Assembly (NCBI GenBank): GCA_947598825.1
Contig: CANQFM010000007.1
Location: 1 to 64,000 of the forward strand
Direction: 5' to 3'
DNA: 64,000 bases
Origin: an uncultured Eisenbergiella sp.
GTDB lineage: Bacteria; Bacillota; Clostridia; Lachnospirales; Lachnospiraceae
Position numbers and translations under genes: made by a program. This document shows positions 8,597-19,030 of the stretch, piece by piece; within the stretch, counting starts at the first letter, position 1; the number at the start of each line of letters is the position of its first letter. The notes below the pieces were generated by a model that saw nothing but the letters and a program-made list of their open reading frames with translations, did no database searches and was not told the DNA's origin.

Positions 8597-10270
8597 TTAT
8601 TTATTTTTTTCTGCCAATTCTTTCATCTCTCTGGCGTTGGCCAACACGCTTTCGCTGATCGCGGCCGCTCCGGAAAGCCTTGCCAATTCCTGTAAGCTCT
8701 CCTCATAGCCTAACTGCCTTATCGTCGTCACCGTTGTATCTCCCACAGCATTTTTTTCAATGCAAAAATGCGTGTCCGCCATGGCAGCGATCTGCGGAAG
8801 GTGCGTAATGCAGATGACCTGATGGGTTTTGCCCAGAAGCCCCAGCTTGCCGGAAACCTTCCAGGCAGTCTTTCCGCTGATCCCTGCGTCGATCTCGTCA
8901 AAAATGAAGGTTTCCACGGCTTCCTGTTTTGCGGTGATCGTCTTTAAAGCCAGCATAATGCGGGAAAGTTCCCCGCCGCTGGCAATGGCCGCCAGCGGTT
9001 TGAGCGCTTCTCCCGGATTGGTGGAGATCAAAAAGACCGCATCGTCCAGTCCGTCCGCGCCCACGGTTTCCTTTTCCGTCAGGGAAACCGAGAAGTCCAC
9101 CTGCAAAAAATTCAGGTCCGACAGCGCGTTTTTCATTTCCTTAGAAAAAGAGGCGGCAGCCCTGTGCCTGAGTTCGGAAACCTCCTTTGCCAGCGCCCGG
9201 AGCCGCTGCGAGGTTTCTTCCAGCGCTTTGCGCCTTTCTGCCAGCCAGGCGTCCTGGTTGGAAAGGCGGTCTATCTCTGCCTCTTTTTCATCGGCATACT
9301 GCAGGATCTTTTCAATGGTTCCCCCGTATTTTTCTTTAAGGCGATTGATATAGTTTAACCGGTCCTGAACGGTTTGAAACGTCTCGTCCTCAAATTCCAG
9401 TCCGGTAAGATATTCCGAAACGCTCCGGTTAAAATCGTTGAGCAGCCCGTCCACTTCGTTTAGCTGGCTGTAAAATTCTTCCAAATTTTCATCGTAGGCA
9501 AGCACGCCGGACAGTTCTCGCAAAGCCCTGCCGATAGACTCTCCCGCGCCGTCGGCGCTTTCATAGCCGGTCAGCCGATGGGCCAGGTCCAGGCTCTCTG
9601 CGATCCGCCGGCTGTTCGACATCCGGCAAAAATCCTTTTCCAGTTGTTCATCCTCGCCCTCCACAAGATGCGCCGCCTGGATTTCTTCCCATTCATACTG
9701 GGCCAGCGCCAGCTCCCTTTTTCTTGTAGCAGCGTCCATCTCATTTTCGGAAATGTCCCTCAGGATCGCATTGCGGCTCTGCCAGAGCAGGCGCATGGCG
9801 TCTTTCTTTTCCTGCAGACCGGGCCCTGCGTAATCGTCCAGGATCTCCAGATGCCGTCTCGTCTGCAGCAGCGTCTGGGTATCCCTCTGACCGTGAATAT
9901 CGATCAGCATCCCCGCCATCTCCCGCAGCGTCTTTGCGCTGACCGCCTCCCCGTTGATGCGGCAGAGGCTCCTGCCCGGCATGATCCTCCTCTGCAGGAC
10001 CACCAGATGATCCTCTGCAAAAACCTCCATCCGTCCAAGCGCGGCCGCCACCTCGTCCGTCACCTCAAAGGTCAACTCTATCAGGGCATAATCCGCCCCC
10101 GTTCGGATCATATCACGATCCGCCTTTGCGCCCAGCGCCAGGGCCACAGATCCCAGGATCACCGATTTGCCGGCGCCGGTCTCCCCCGTCAGGATATTGA
10201 GCCCTCTTCCGAAAAAAATCTCCGTTTCCTGGATCAGCGCCAGATTTTTTACATGTAAACTTACTAACAC
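8597..10270 (-). CDS. recN: DNA repair protein RecN
   Basis: MLVSLHVKNLALIQETEIFFGRGLNILTGETGAGKSVILGS; ASGGELSRIMLALKTI; FDEIDAGISG. Confidence 0.97.
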   Translation of the reverse strand: MLVSLHVKNLALIQETEIFFGRGLNILTGETGAGKSVILGSVALALGAKADRDMIRTGADYALIELTFEVTDEVAAALGRMEVFAEDHLVVLQRRIMPGRSLCRINGEAVSAKTLREMAGMLIDIHGQRDTQTLLQTRRHLEILDDYAGPGLQEKKDAMRLLWQSRNAILRDISENEMDAATRKRELALAQYEWEEIQAAHLVEGEDEQLEKDFCRMSNSRRIAESLDLAHRLTGYESADGAGESIGRALRELSGVLAYDENLEEFYSQLNEVDGLLNDFNRSVSEYLTGLEFEDETFQTVQDRLNYINRLKEKYGGTIEKILQYADEKEAEIDRLSNQDAWLAERRKALEETSQRLRALAKEVSELRHRAAASFSKEMKNALSDLNFLQVDFSVSLTEKETVGADGLDDAVFLISTNPGEALKPLAAIASGGELSRIMLALKTITAKQEAVETFIFDEIDAGISGKTAWKVSGKLGLLGKTHQVICITHLPQIAAMADTHFCIEKNAVGDTTVTTIRQLGYEESLQELARLSGAAAISESVLANAREMKELAEKNK

Positions 10271-10303
10271 TTCCTGCTCCTTACAACAGACCCCAATGCC
10301 TTT

Positions 10304-10747
10304 TCACAGCAGCTTTCCGATCTTTTCCATCAGCGCCCTTGTCTCCTCTGCAGAACGGACGGCTACCATAATGGTATCGTCCCCCGCAATGCAGCCCACC
10401 ACCTCCGGAAAATGCATGGCGTCCAGGGCGGCCGCCACCGCCATGGCCATGCCCGACACCGTCCGAAGCACCAGGATATTCTGCGCCATATCCATGGAAA
10501 CGAAGCCGTCCCGCAGGACGCGCGTATATTTCCCGGCGAGTTCTTCCTCCTGTTTTAACAGCGCGTACTTCTGCTTTCCGTTTCCGGAGGGCACTTTATA
10601 AAGCCGCATCTGCCGGATATCCCGCGAAATCGTGGCCTGCGTGACGCTAAAACCGGCGGCTTTAAGCTTGTCCGCCAGTTCCTCCTGCGTTTCGATCTCG
10701 AATTCTTCAACCAGTTCTGCGATCTTCTCATGTCTGCTCTGCTTCAT
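10304..10747 (-). CDS. argR: Arginine repressor ArgR/AhrC
   Basis: SVTQATISRDIRQMRLYKVPSGNGKQKYAL; GCIAGDDTIMVAVRS. Confidence 0.95.
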   Translation of the reverse strand: MKQSRHEKIAELVEEFEIETQEELADKLKAAGFSVTQATISRDIRQMRLYKVPSGNGKQKYALLKQEEELAGKYTRVLRDGFVSMDMAQNILVLRTVSGMAMAVAAALDAMHFPEVVGCIAGDDTIMVAVRSAEETRALMEKIGKLL

Positions 10748-10772
10748 AACTCTTCCCCCAACCGTCCGCGGG

Positions 10773-11624
10773 TCACTCGCTCATCTTACGGTGCAGCACG
10801 TCCAGGAAGCTGGCCTCGCCCAGCTTGATGACGGGGATGTGCTTTTCGCTTCTGGTGATGCGCACCTCGTCCCCGGGCTTCAACGCCAGGTTCTGGCTGC
10901 CGTCAAAGCAAACCTCCATCGGCTGATTTTCCCTGCCCATCCGCTCGCGGATCCGGATGGTGATCTCATCCTCCGCCCGCAGCACCACGCTTCTGGTCTG
11001 CAGCGTATGGGCGCAGATGGGCGTTAACAGGATCATCTCCGCTCCCGGCTCCACGATCGGGCCCCCTGCGGACATATTATATCCGGTGGATCCCGTCGGG
11101 GTCGCCAGAATGATCCCGTCGGCGTAGTACTCCTTTAACAGTTTCCCATTGACATAGATCAGAAAATAGAGCATCTGCAGGCGCCCATTTCTGGTAATGG
11201 TGATGTCGTTAAGCGCACAGGTGTCCTCCAACACCTGTCCGCTACGCAACACCTGGCCGGACAGCATCATCCGTTTTTCCACATCATATTCGCCCCGCAC
11301 CAGCTTGTCCAACGCAGGCCCCAGGCTGCCGCGCTCCACTTCCGCCAGATAGCCCAGCGTCCCCAGATTGATGCCCAGTACCGGGATCTGGCTGTCTACC
11401 GTATCCCTGGCCGTGCGCAGCAGCGTGCCGTCGCCCCCCAAAACGAGGATCCCATCCGTCGCTTTGGCCTCCCTGCGCAGGATCTCCTCCCACTGGGCCT
11501 TCGTTATCTCGCCCGTATACACGCTGGCGGTACAGGATTCCCTCTCCAGGCAAGTCACGATCTCATGGGTGACTTCAAAATCAGGATCTTTTATTTGGTT
11601 GGTGACAATAATAAAATGTTTCAT
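10773..11624 (-). CDS. nadK: NAD kinase
   Basis: VLGGDGTLLRTARDT...GINLGTLGYLAEVE...TPTGSTGYNMSAGGPIVEP. Confidence 0.95.
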   Translation of the reverse strand: MKHFIIVTNQIKDPDFEVTHEIVTCLERESCTASVYTGEITKAQWEEILRREAKATDGILVLGGDGTLLRTARDTVDSQIPVLGINLGTLGYLAEVERGSLGPALDKLVRGEYDVEKRMMLSGQVLRSGQVLEDTCALNDITITRNGRLQMLYFLIYVNGKLLKEYYADGIILATPTGSTGYNMSAGGPIVEPGAEMILLTPICAHTLQTRSVVLRAEDEITIRIRERMGRENQPMEVCFDGSQNLALKPGDEVRITRSEKHIPVIKLGEASFLDVLHRKMSE

Positions 11625-11650
11625 CTCATCCCCCATGCTGCAGGCATCCG

Positions 11651-12544
11651 TTACGTTCCCTGCAGCAAAAGATGCGCATCCTGTACCGTCCCGGCGATCC
11701 ACTGTGCAATCTCTGCCCTTTCAGAAATCCCTGTGCCGGCTGCCTGGACGCTGCGCAGGCCCTCCTCGGCCTCCTGCTCCGTATCCGGCACTTCCATGCC
11801 GGCCGTTCTGGCATCCTTTTGCAGAAAGACCAGATATTCAATATTGCCTTCCGGGCCTTTGATCGGCGAAAAGGTCAGGCCCCGCACCGCAAATCCGGCC
11901 AGATCCGCAAAATCCAGCACCTTGGCAATGACCTCCCGATGTACACCGGCATCCCGCACCACACCTTTTTTCCCCACCTTTTCGCGTCCCGCTTCAAACT
12001 GCGGTTTGATCAGACAGACCATGCGGCCCTCCGCCTTCAGCAGTTTCCGGGCCGGGACCAGGATCTTGGTCAGGGAAATGAAGGAAACGTCCACAGAGCA
12101 GAAGTCCAGATCATCCTGTATCCTCTCCCTGGTCAGATAACGGAAATTGGTCTTTTCCATACATACGACCCTCGGGTCGCTGCGCAAAGCCCATGCGAGC
12201 TGCCCCTGCCCCACGTCCACGGCGTAAACCTTTGCCGCCCCGTTTTGCAGCATACAGTCCGTAAAACCGCCTGTGGAGGCCCCGATATCCATACAGACAA
12301 GCCCCGTCAGGACCAGCGGAAACTCTTCCATCGCCTTTTCCAGCTTGTAACCGCCCCTGCTGACATATTTTAAACTGCTGTCCTTTACGCTGATCTGCGC
12401 TTTCGCCGGATCGAACATGGCGCCGGCCTTATCTTCCCGCTGCCCCTGCACAAAGACGCTGCCGGCCATGATGATCGCTTTCGCTTTCTCCCGGGACTCT
12501 GCCAATCCCTGCTTTACCAGAAGTACATCCAAACGTTCTTTCAT
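11651..12544 (-). CDS. tlyA: TlyA family rRNA (cytidine-2'-O)-methyltransferase
   Basis: KERLDVLLVKQGLAESREKAKAIIMAG S4 domain; DIGASTGGFTDCMLQNGAAKVYAVDVGQGQLAW. Confidence 0.95.
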   Translation of the reverse strand: MKERLDVLLVKQGLAESREKAKAIIMAGSVFVQGQREDKAGAMFDPAKAQISVKDSSLKYVSRGGYKLEKAMEEFPLVLTGLVCMDIGASTGGFTDCMLQNGAAKVYAVDVGQGQLAWALRSDPRVVCMEKTNFRYLTRERIQDDLDFCSVDVSFISLTKILVPARKLLKAEGRMVCLIKPQFEAGREKVGKKGVVRDAGVHREVIAKVLDFADLAGFAVRGLTFSPIKGPEGNIEYLVFLQKDARTAGMEVPDTEQEAEEGLRSVQAAGTGISERAEIAQWIAGTVQDAHLLLQGT

Positions 12545-14403
12545 CCGATACCGATTTCCTCTAAGATCCTGTTCAGAATGGAATCCACATCGATGCCGAT
12601 CTCCTTTTTCAAAATAGCCACATTCCCATGCTCCACATATTCGTCGGGCACATGTATGGAAAGCACCCGTGCCTGCAGCTTCTCTTCCTCTACGAGCGTC
12701 CTGACCTTTTCTCCCAGGCCGCCGCTGGCCACGTTTTCCTCCATCGTCACGATCGTCTGATGGCGGCGGCTTAAATAACGGATCATCTCCCCGTCGATGG
12801 GCTTTGCAAACCGGGCGTTCACCAACGTGCAGGACAGCCCCCTTTCCTTCAGCGCCTCCCGCACCTGCATTCCGGCCTCTACCATGCTCCCCAGCGCAAA
12901 AAGCGCGATCTTTTCCTCTTCAAAGAGCATCTCGCTCTTCCCCATTTCGATGGGCTGCCGCATTCCCTGCAGCCCGTCGTAGGCTTCTCCCCTGGGATAG
13001 CGGATGGCTATCGGCCCCTTAAAAGCGTAGGCAAATTTCATCATATCGGAAAGCTCCCATTTGTTCTTGGGCGCCATGATATGCATATTGGGAATGGAAG
13101 AAAGATAGGAAAGATCGAAGATCCCCTGATGGGTCTCCCCGTCGCTTCCCACAAGCCCCGCCCGGTCGATGGCAAAGATCACCGGCAGGTTCTGCAGGCA
13201 TACGTCGTGCAGGATCTGGTCGTAGGCCCTCTGCAAAAAAGAAGAGTAGATGGCCACGACAGGATGCAGGCCGCCCACTGCCAGCCCCGCGGCGAAGGTC
13301 ACCGCATGTTCCTCCGCGATCCCCACGTCGAAAAACCGCTCCGGGTACATGCTCCGAAACCGCTTCAGCCCCGTGCCGTCCGGCATCGCCGCAGTGATGG
13401 CCACCACGTCCGGTTCCCTGGCCGCCAGCTTGACCATAACGGTAGAGAATACGTCCGTATAGTTCGCCTTGGTTTTCTTTTTGAGCGGTATGCCTGTCTT
13501 TACATCGAAAGGTTCCGCTCCATGGAAACGGGCGGGATGCTTCTCCGCCGGAGAATACCCTTTTCCCTTCTGGGTCAGCACATGGATCAGCACGCAGTTC
13601 TTGCGCCGCTTCGCTTCGCGGATCACGCGCACAAGGCCCTTTACATCATGTCCGTCCACGGGACCCAGGTAGGTGATCCCGATATCTTCAAACCACATGC
13701 CGGGAATCACCAGTTGCTTTAGACTGTTTTTTGCGCGCCGCACACCGGTCACGATCCCGTCGCCGTATTTCGTCTTGCGGATGGTATTGTAAATGCCGTC
13801 CTTGACATCCAGATAAGCGTTGGAGGTTCGGATATTGTTCAGATATTTGGATACGCCGCCTACGTTTTCAGAAATGGACATATTGTTGTCGTTTAAGATG
13901 ATGATGAAGTTGCTCTCCATCCTGGCGGCGTTATTGAGAGCCTCATAGGCCATGCCTCCGGTCAGGGCGCCGTCCCCGATGACGGAGACGATCGTGTTGG
14001 ACCCGCCCGCCAGATCCCTGGCCCGTACCAGCCCAAGCCCGGCGGAAATGGACGTGGAACTGTGTCCCGTGTCAAAACAGTCGCAGTCGCTCTCCTTGCG
14101 CTTCGGGAAGCCGCTCATGCCGCCGTATTTGCGCAGCGTATCAAAGCCCTCTCGCCGCCCCGTCAGCAGCTTATGGGTATAGGACTGGTGTCCCACATCC
14201 CAGACGATCTTGTCCTCCGGAAGATTCAACGCCAGATGCAGCGCCATTGTCAGCTCGACAGCCCCGAGGTTGGAACCCAGATGTCCCCCGGTCACACTGA
14301 TCTTCTCGATCAGGAACTGGCGGATCTCCTCTGCCAGCGCCTCATACTCCTTCGGAGGGATCTTCTTAATGTCATTTGTCTGCTGTATTCGTTCCAGAAG
14401 CAT
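12541..14403 (-). CDS. dxs: 1-deoxy-D-xylulose-5-phosphate synthase
   Basis: GGHLGSNLGAVELTMALH; VIGDGALTGGMAYEALNNA; DRAGLVGSDGETHQGIFDLSY. Confidence 0.97.
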   Translation of the reverse strand: MLLERIQQTNDIKKIPPKEYEALAEEIRQFLIEKISVTGGHLGSNLGAVELTMALHLALNLPEDKIVWDVGHQSYTHKLLTGRREGFDTLRKYGGMSGFPKRKESDCDCFDTGHSSTSISAGLGLVRARDLAGGSNTIVSVIGDGALTGGMAYEALNNAARMESNFIIILNDNNMSISENVGGVSKYLNNIRTSNAYLDVKDGIYNTIRKTKYGDGIVTGVRRAKNSLKQLVIPGMWFEDIGITYLGPVDGHDVKGLVRVIREAKRRKNCVLIHVLTQKGKGYSPAEKHPARFHGAEPFDVKTGIPLKKKTKANYTDVFSTVMVKLAAREPDVVAITAAMPDGTGLKRFRSMYPERFFDVGIAEEHAVTFAAGLAVGGLHPVVAIYSSFLQRAYDQILHDVCLQNLPVIFAIDRAGLVGSDGETHQGIFDLSYLSSIPNMHIMAPKNKWELSDMMKFAYAFKGPIAIRYPRGEAYDGLQGMRQPIEMGKSEMLFEEEKIALFALGSMVEAGMQVREALKERGLSCTLVNARFAKPIDGEMIRYLSRRHQTIVTMEENVASGGLGEKVRTLVEEEKLQARVLSIHVPDEYVEHGNVAILKKEIGIDVDSILNRILEEIGIG

Positions 14404-14420
14404 ATCCTGCCTCCTTTTCT

Positions 14421-15359
14421 TCACTTCTCGCGGTGCATCAGTGCTTCGACCAGTTCCTCCAAAAACAGATTGCGCTGTCCGAACGATCTGAGCATGGCAA
14501 GCGCTTCTTTGGTCAGCCTGTCCGCTTCTTCCTGTGCGGCCTTCACGCCTTTCAGCGTCACATAGGTGGTTTTGTGATTCTTCTCGTCGCTGCCCACCGG
14601 TTTGCCCAGCATATCCTGATCTCCGATCACATCCAGAATATCGTCCTGGATCTGAAACGCCAGCCCAATGTCCTCGGCCACCCGTTCCATCCGCCCGATC
14701 TGTTCCTCGGAAGCGCCTGCCAGAATGGCTCCGATCATCATGGCGCTTTCTATGAGAGCCGCCGTCTTATTTTTATGAATATAGAAAAGCAGTTCTTCCG
14801 TCACTTCCTCCTGCCTGCGGTTTTCCGCCAGGATATCCGCGCACTGACCGCCGACCATCCCATATACGCCGGCTTTTTGGGCAAGCACCTGCAGGGCCCT
14901 CGCCGCCGCGCGCCACTGCTCCTCACCTGCGTTCTGTCCGCCAGCTTCGCTTCGCCGCTTTTCCAGAAGGTCAAAGACCCGCCCTGCAGTTTCATAGGCA
15001 TAATTTAAAAGCCCGTCTCCGGCCAGGACTGCCATGCCCTCTCCGTAGACGCGCCATGTCGTCTGACGCCCTCTGCGGTATTCATCGTTGTCCATGGCGG
15101 GAAGATCATCGTGAACCAGAGAATAGGAGTGTATCATCTCCAGCGCAGCCATAAAAGGCTCGATCACTTCCCCCTGCCCGCCAAACAGAAAAAAGGTTTC
15201 CCTCATCAACACCGGGCGAAGCCGTTTCCCGCCCGCCAGCACGCTGTAGTTCATGGCCTCCAGCACCGTCTTCTGAAAACCTTCCTCTGCAGGCAGGTAA
15301 GCTGACAGGATAGCCTGGGCCTCCTGCGTCCGCTGCTTTAACGTCTCTTCAAAATTCAT
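14421..15359 (-). CDS. ispA: Farnesyl diphosphate synthase / polyprenyl synthetase
   Basis: AGGKRLRPVL; HSYSLVHDDLPAMDND; FQIQDDILDVIGD. Confidence 0.95.
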   Translation of the reverse strand: MNFEETLKQRTQEAQAILSAYLPAEEGFQKTVLEAMNYSVLAGGKRLRPVLMRETFFLFGGQGEVIEPFMAALEMIHSYSLVHDDLPAMDNDEYRRGRQTTWRVYGEGMAVLAGDGLLNYAYETAGRVFDLLEKRRSEAGGQNAGEEQWRAAARALQVLAQKAGVYGMVGGQCADILAENRRQEEVTEELLFYIHKNKTAALIESAMMIGAILAGASEEQIGRMERVAEDIGLAFQIQDDILDVIGDQDMLGKPVGSDEKNHKTTYVTLKGVKAAQEEADRLTKEALAMLRSFGQRNLFLEELVEALMHREK

Positions 15360-15564
15360 CCAGCTTTCCCTCCCCGCTCAGCATGAGTACCTTTTTTTCC
15401 ACCTTATCTATGCTGTCGTTGCAGTACTTCAAAAGCTGCATCCCCTTCTGATAGACCGCAAAGGAATCTTCCAGAGAAATATTCTCGTCTTCCAGTTGCT
15501 TCGCCACTTCCTCTAACTGTCCGAAAGCCTCTTCCAAAGTCATCTGTTCGTCTGCCATTGCCAC
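15349..15564 (-). CDS. xseB: Exodeoxyribonuclease VII small subunit
   Basis: MTLEEAFGQLEEVAKQLEDENISLEDSFAVYQKGMQLLKYCNDSID. Confidence 0.95.
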   Translation of the reverse strand: MAMADEQMTLEEAFGQLEEVAKQLEDENISLEDSFAVYQKGMQLLKYCNDSIDKVEKKVLMLSGEGKLDEF

Positions 15565-16757
15565 TCTTCCTTTTTCTCCACCTGCGCTATGATCCGACCG
15601 TTCTTCATATGGACGGTGATCAGATCCCCCGGCCGGATCCGGTTTACATCCGTCAGCGTCCTGCCCTCTGCATCCGCCACATGGGAAAACCCCCGGTTGA
15701 GCTTCTCCAAAGGGGAAAGCCCTTTCATTTTTTCCGTTGCCAGAAGAAGCCTGTGTCTGTTTTCCCGAAGCCGGGCCGCCATCCTGTCTGACAGCCTTTC
15801 CTCCATCTGTACCAGGCTGTTTCTCTTCTCCCGGATCTGGCCGGCAGGGCTTAAGTACATAAGCCGCACCCCGAAATGCTGCGCCTCTTTGCGGTACGTT
15901 TCCACCCTGCGCCGCATCTTCGCAAAAAGCGCCGTCTGCAGTTCGTCCAGCCGCGCCTGCATCAGTCCATAGTCGTAAACCGCCAGCTCCGCTCCCGCAG
16001 AAGGCGTGGGAGCGCGCAGGTCCGCCACATAATCCGCAATGGTCGTATCCGTCTCATGGCCTACCGCCGAGATGATGGGAACGCTGCAGTCGAAAATGGC
16101 CTGAGCCACGGCTTCTTCGTTAAACGCCCAGAGATCCTCGATAGAACCGCCTCCGCGTCCAACGATCATCACATCCACCCCGAACGCCTCCAGCGCCCGG
16201 ATCCCGTTGACAATGCTGGCCGGGGCCTGTTCCCCCTGCACGATGGCCGGATACAGGATGATCTGCACATAGGGATTGCGCCGGGATGCGATATTGATGA
16301 TATCCCTCACTGCAGCGCCCGTAGGCGCCGTCACCACCCCCAGCGTGCGAATGAATCTGGGGATCGGCCGTTTATACTCCGGCGCAAAGAGCCCCTGTTC
16401 CTGCAGGCTTCTTTTGAGCTGCTCGAACCGCTCATAGAGAAAGCCCATGCCATCCAGCCAGATCTGCCTGGCGTAGAGCTGATATCTGCCGTCCCGTTCG
16501 TAGACGTCCACGCTGCCGGATGCCACGACCTGCTGGCCCTCCTGGAGCCGGAATTTCAGGCCGCCCCGGCTGCCTGCAAACATCACGCAGGCAATGGTTC
16601 CCCTGTCGTCTTTCAGCGTAAAATAAATATGTCCGGAGGAATGGTATTTGCAGTTGCTCACTTCCCCTTTCACCAGAACGGACCGGAGCATAAAATCCTG
16701 CGTGAACATATTCCTGATATAGGCATTCACCTGCGTCACTGTGTAAATGTTTTTCAT
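15540..16757 (-). CDS. xseA: Exodeoxyribonuclease VII large subunit
   Basis: YTVTQVNAYIRNMF; GVVTAPTGAAVRDIINIASRRNP; GRGGGSIEDLWAFNEE. Confidence 0.97.
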   Translation of the reverse strand: MKNIYTVTQVNAYIRNMFTQDFMLRSVLVKGEVSNCKYHSSGHIYFTLKDDRGTIACVMFAGSRGGLKFRLQEGQQVVASGSVDVYERDGRYQLYARQIWLDGMGFLYERFEQLKRSLQEQGLFAPEYKRPIPRFIRTLGVVTAPTGAAVRDIINIASRRNPYVQIILYPAIVQGEQAPASIVNGIRALEAFGVDVMIVGRGGGSIEDLWAFNEEAVAQAIFDCSVPIISAVGHETDTTIADYVADLRAPTPSAGAELAVYDYGLMQARLDELQTALFAKMRRRVETYRKEAQHFGVRLMYLSPAGQIREKRNSLVQMEERLSDRMAARLRENRHRLLLATEKMKGLSPLEKLNRGFSHVADAEGRTLTDVNRIRPGDLITVHMKNGRIIAQVEKKEEWQWQTNR

Positions 16758-16818
16758 CTTTTCCCCGATGCCAATTAGGATTTACGCCAATTGGCATTTA
16801 CGCCGATCGACATTTTCG

Positions 16819-17217
16819 CTATGCGAACTTCGCCAGGACGCCGTTGACAAACGCAAAAGAACCTTCCTGCCCGAATTTCTTGGCCAGCTCCACCGCTTCA
16901 TTGATCGCTACGCCCGTAGGAACATCCTCGTCATAACGGATCTCATAAACAGCCAGACGCAGAATGGTAAGATCCACCTTCCCCATCCGGTCCGTACTCC
17001 AGCCCTTTGCCGTCTCGTTGATCATCCTGTCGATCTCGGGAAGCTTCTCCGCAATGCGCTCGTATTTTCCCCGGATATATGCCATATCCTTTTCCGGCAC
17101 GACATTCTCTTCGTCTTCAAAAAAAAGCGCGCACTGCTGCAGCATCTCTTCCTTATCATTAAATTCAACGCGAAATAATAATTTAAAGATCTGTTCTCTC
17201 AGTTCTCGTCTGTTCAT
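16819..17217 (-). CDS. nusB: Transcription antitermination protein NusB
   Basis: MNRRELREQIFKLLFRVEF...VPTGVAINEAVELAKKFGQEGSFAFVNGVL. Confidence 0.95.
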   Translation of the reverse strand: MNRRELREQIFKLLFRVEFNDKEEMLQQCALFFEDEENVVPEKDMAYIRGKYERIAEKLPEIDRMINETAKGWSTDRMGKVDLTILRLAVYEIRYDEDVPTGVAINEAVELAKKFGQEGSFAFVNGVLAKFA

Positions 17218-17241
17218 GGATTTTTCCCGGCATATGCGCGC

Positions 17242-17628
17242 TCACTGTTTATCGGTGCCCATGTTCACGCCTGCGATCCGGACGTCTACATCCGTCACGG
17301 TCAGCCCTGTCATATTCTCGATGGCGCTCTTCACCCGCTCCTGTACCTTCTGGCTGGTAGCCGGGATCTGATAGCCATACTCCATCAGAACCGCCAGCTC
17401 CACCTTCACCTTCGCATCGTTGACCTCTACCCGCACGCCTTTCGTAAGCTTCTTCACGCCCACTTTGCTCATCAGTTCATTCGTTATCGTCCCCGCCATA
17501 GCGGATACGCCGTCCACCTCTGTCGCCGCCAGGGATGCGATCATCGCCACCACTTCATCGGCGATCTGAACGGATCCAATGCTCTCATTTTCCTGCAGAA
17601 CATAATTTTTGCCGGTCTCTTTTTCCAT
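17242..17628 (-). CDS. Asp23/Gls24 family envelope stress protein
   Basis: VQIADEVVAMIASLAATEVDGVSAMAG...KGVRVEVNDAKVKVELAVLMEYGYQIP. Confidence 0.93.
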   Translation of the reverse strand: MEKETGKNYVLQENESIGSVQIADEVVAMIASLAATEVDGVSAMAGTITNELMSKVGVKKLTKGVRVEVNDAKVKVELAVLMEYGYQIPATSQKVQERVKSAIENMTGLTVTDVDVRIAGVNMGTDKQ

Positions 17629-17768
17629 AATGGTGCCTCCTTTTCTCCGGGATACGCCCGTTTCGTCGCTTCATACGGGAATCCTTCGGATCTTCGCTGT
17701 CCTTTATTATAACAAATCCTCTCTGCTTTGCCTAGTATTTGTTTCCCCCTCTTTTCGCATACCGCCTG

Positions 17769-19001
17769 CTAGAGCCAGAACGTAAATGTCCGCTGGGCAT
17801 CGGAATCCGAAAAAGTCGTGGAATGATCCTGCTCCGGCAGATAATCAAAGATCTTCTGCTCCGTAATCAGCAGCCGGTACAATTCCTGATAAACGGCATC
17901 GTCCGCGCACTGGAACATCACCACCTGCTCCCCTGTCTGTCCGGCCCGCTCAAAAATCTTTCCCACCGCATCCAGATCCGCTTTTTCCAGATATAATCCT
18001 TCCCGTCTGTAATACTGATCTTCCACCGCCGTACATTCCGGGAGCTGCTGATCGGAACCGATGCTGTGACTTCTTTCGATCTGTTCCGTCGTCACGCAGA
18101 AATAATCATAATTGACCGCTGGAAAGGAACCCTGCGTATACGCCTCTTTTTCCGCCTGACGATAGGAGGCGTCCCCCCAGGTGGGATCCACATAGTACCA
18201 GTCGCCGTCCAGCAGCAGAAGATCCCAGGCATGTCCCTGCCCTCTCACGGTCCCCGTCACCAGCATCGCCGGGATCCCGGCCTGCTGGCAGAGATACTGC
18301 AGCGTCTTTGCATATCCCTGGCAGACCGAGCGGCCGCTCAGCAGAGGCGAGCATATATTCTGGCTGTCCTCGCTGTCCATGTCATAGTCTGTATGTAAGA
18401 TCAGGTATTCATACAAAAACTTCACTTTTTCATAATCGCCAGCCCCGGGATCCATCCCGGAAAGCCATCCGGAAACGGCTGCAGAAAGAAGGGGCTTTCT
18501 TCTTTCGATCTCTTCCTGTTCCATGGTATAACTGGCTGAAAAGGAAAGCTTTACCACCGTACCCGCCATTTTGTATGCGGTGGCGGAATATCCGTCCACA
18601 TAAAAGATCTCCGGATGGTCCGCCATCACCCGCTGGAATATGCGATCCAGCAGCGTATCCTCTACTGCGGGCAGGACAGTCTCCTGTCTGCACTCCGACA
18701 GGGACGTAAGGATTTGTCCATATAACTGCTGTTCTTCCTCCGTCTGCAGCGTCTCATATCCATAATAAAAGAAATCCTCCTCCGTTGCCTCCGGTATGGA
18801 GACCTCCTCCCTGGGCTTGTCCCAAACATCGACGCCGCCCCCCTGTGCCGCGTCGGAGGAACCTGTCAGAGCCTCCGTTTCTCCTTCTTTCACCCTTTCC
18901 GGAGCGGATATGCCCTTATCCCGGACGCCGCAGCCGACGGCCAGCAATGCTGTCAGCGCCAGGATCCATAAAAAACATTTCGGTGTTCTTCTCATTCCCA
19001 T
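17769..19001 (-). CDS. Transglutaminase-like domain lipoprotein
   Basis: Lipobox LLAVGC; SVCQGYAKTLQYLCQQAGIPAMLVTGTVRGQGHAWDLLLLDGDWYYVDPTWGD (Cys-His-Asp). Confidence 0.9.
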   Translation of the reverse strand: MGMRRTPKCFLWILALTALLAVGCGVRDKGISAPERVKEGETEALTGSSDAAQGGGVDVWDKPREEVSIPEATEEDFFYYGYETLQTEEEQQLYGQILTSLSECRQETVLPAVEDTLLDRIFQRVMADHPEIFYVDGYSATAYKMAGTVVKLSFSASYTMEQEEIERRKPLLSAAVSGWLSGMDPGAGDYEKVKFLYEYLILHTDYDMDSEDSQNICSPLLSGRSVCQGYAKTLQYLCQQAGIPAMLVTGTVRGQGHAWDLLLLDGDWYYVDPTWGDASYRQAEKEAYTQGSFPAVNYDYFCVTTEQIERSHSIGSDQQLPECTAVEDQYYRREGLYLEKADLDAVGKIFERAGQTGEQVVMFQCADDAVYQELYRLLITEQKIFDYLPEQDHSTTFSDSDAQRTFTFWL

Positions 19002-19030
19002 CCTCTACCGTGTGGCGCCCCTCTATCGCT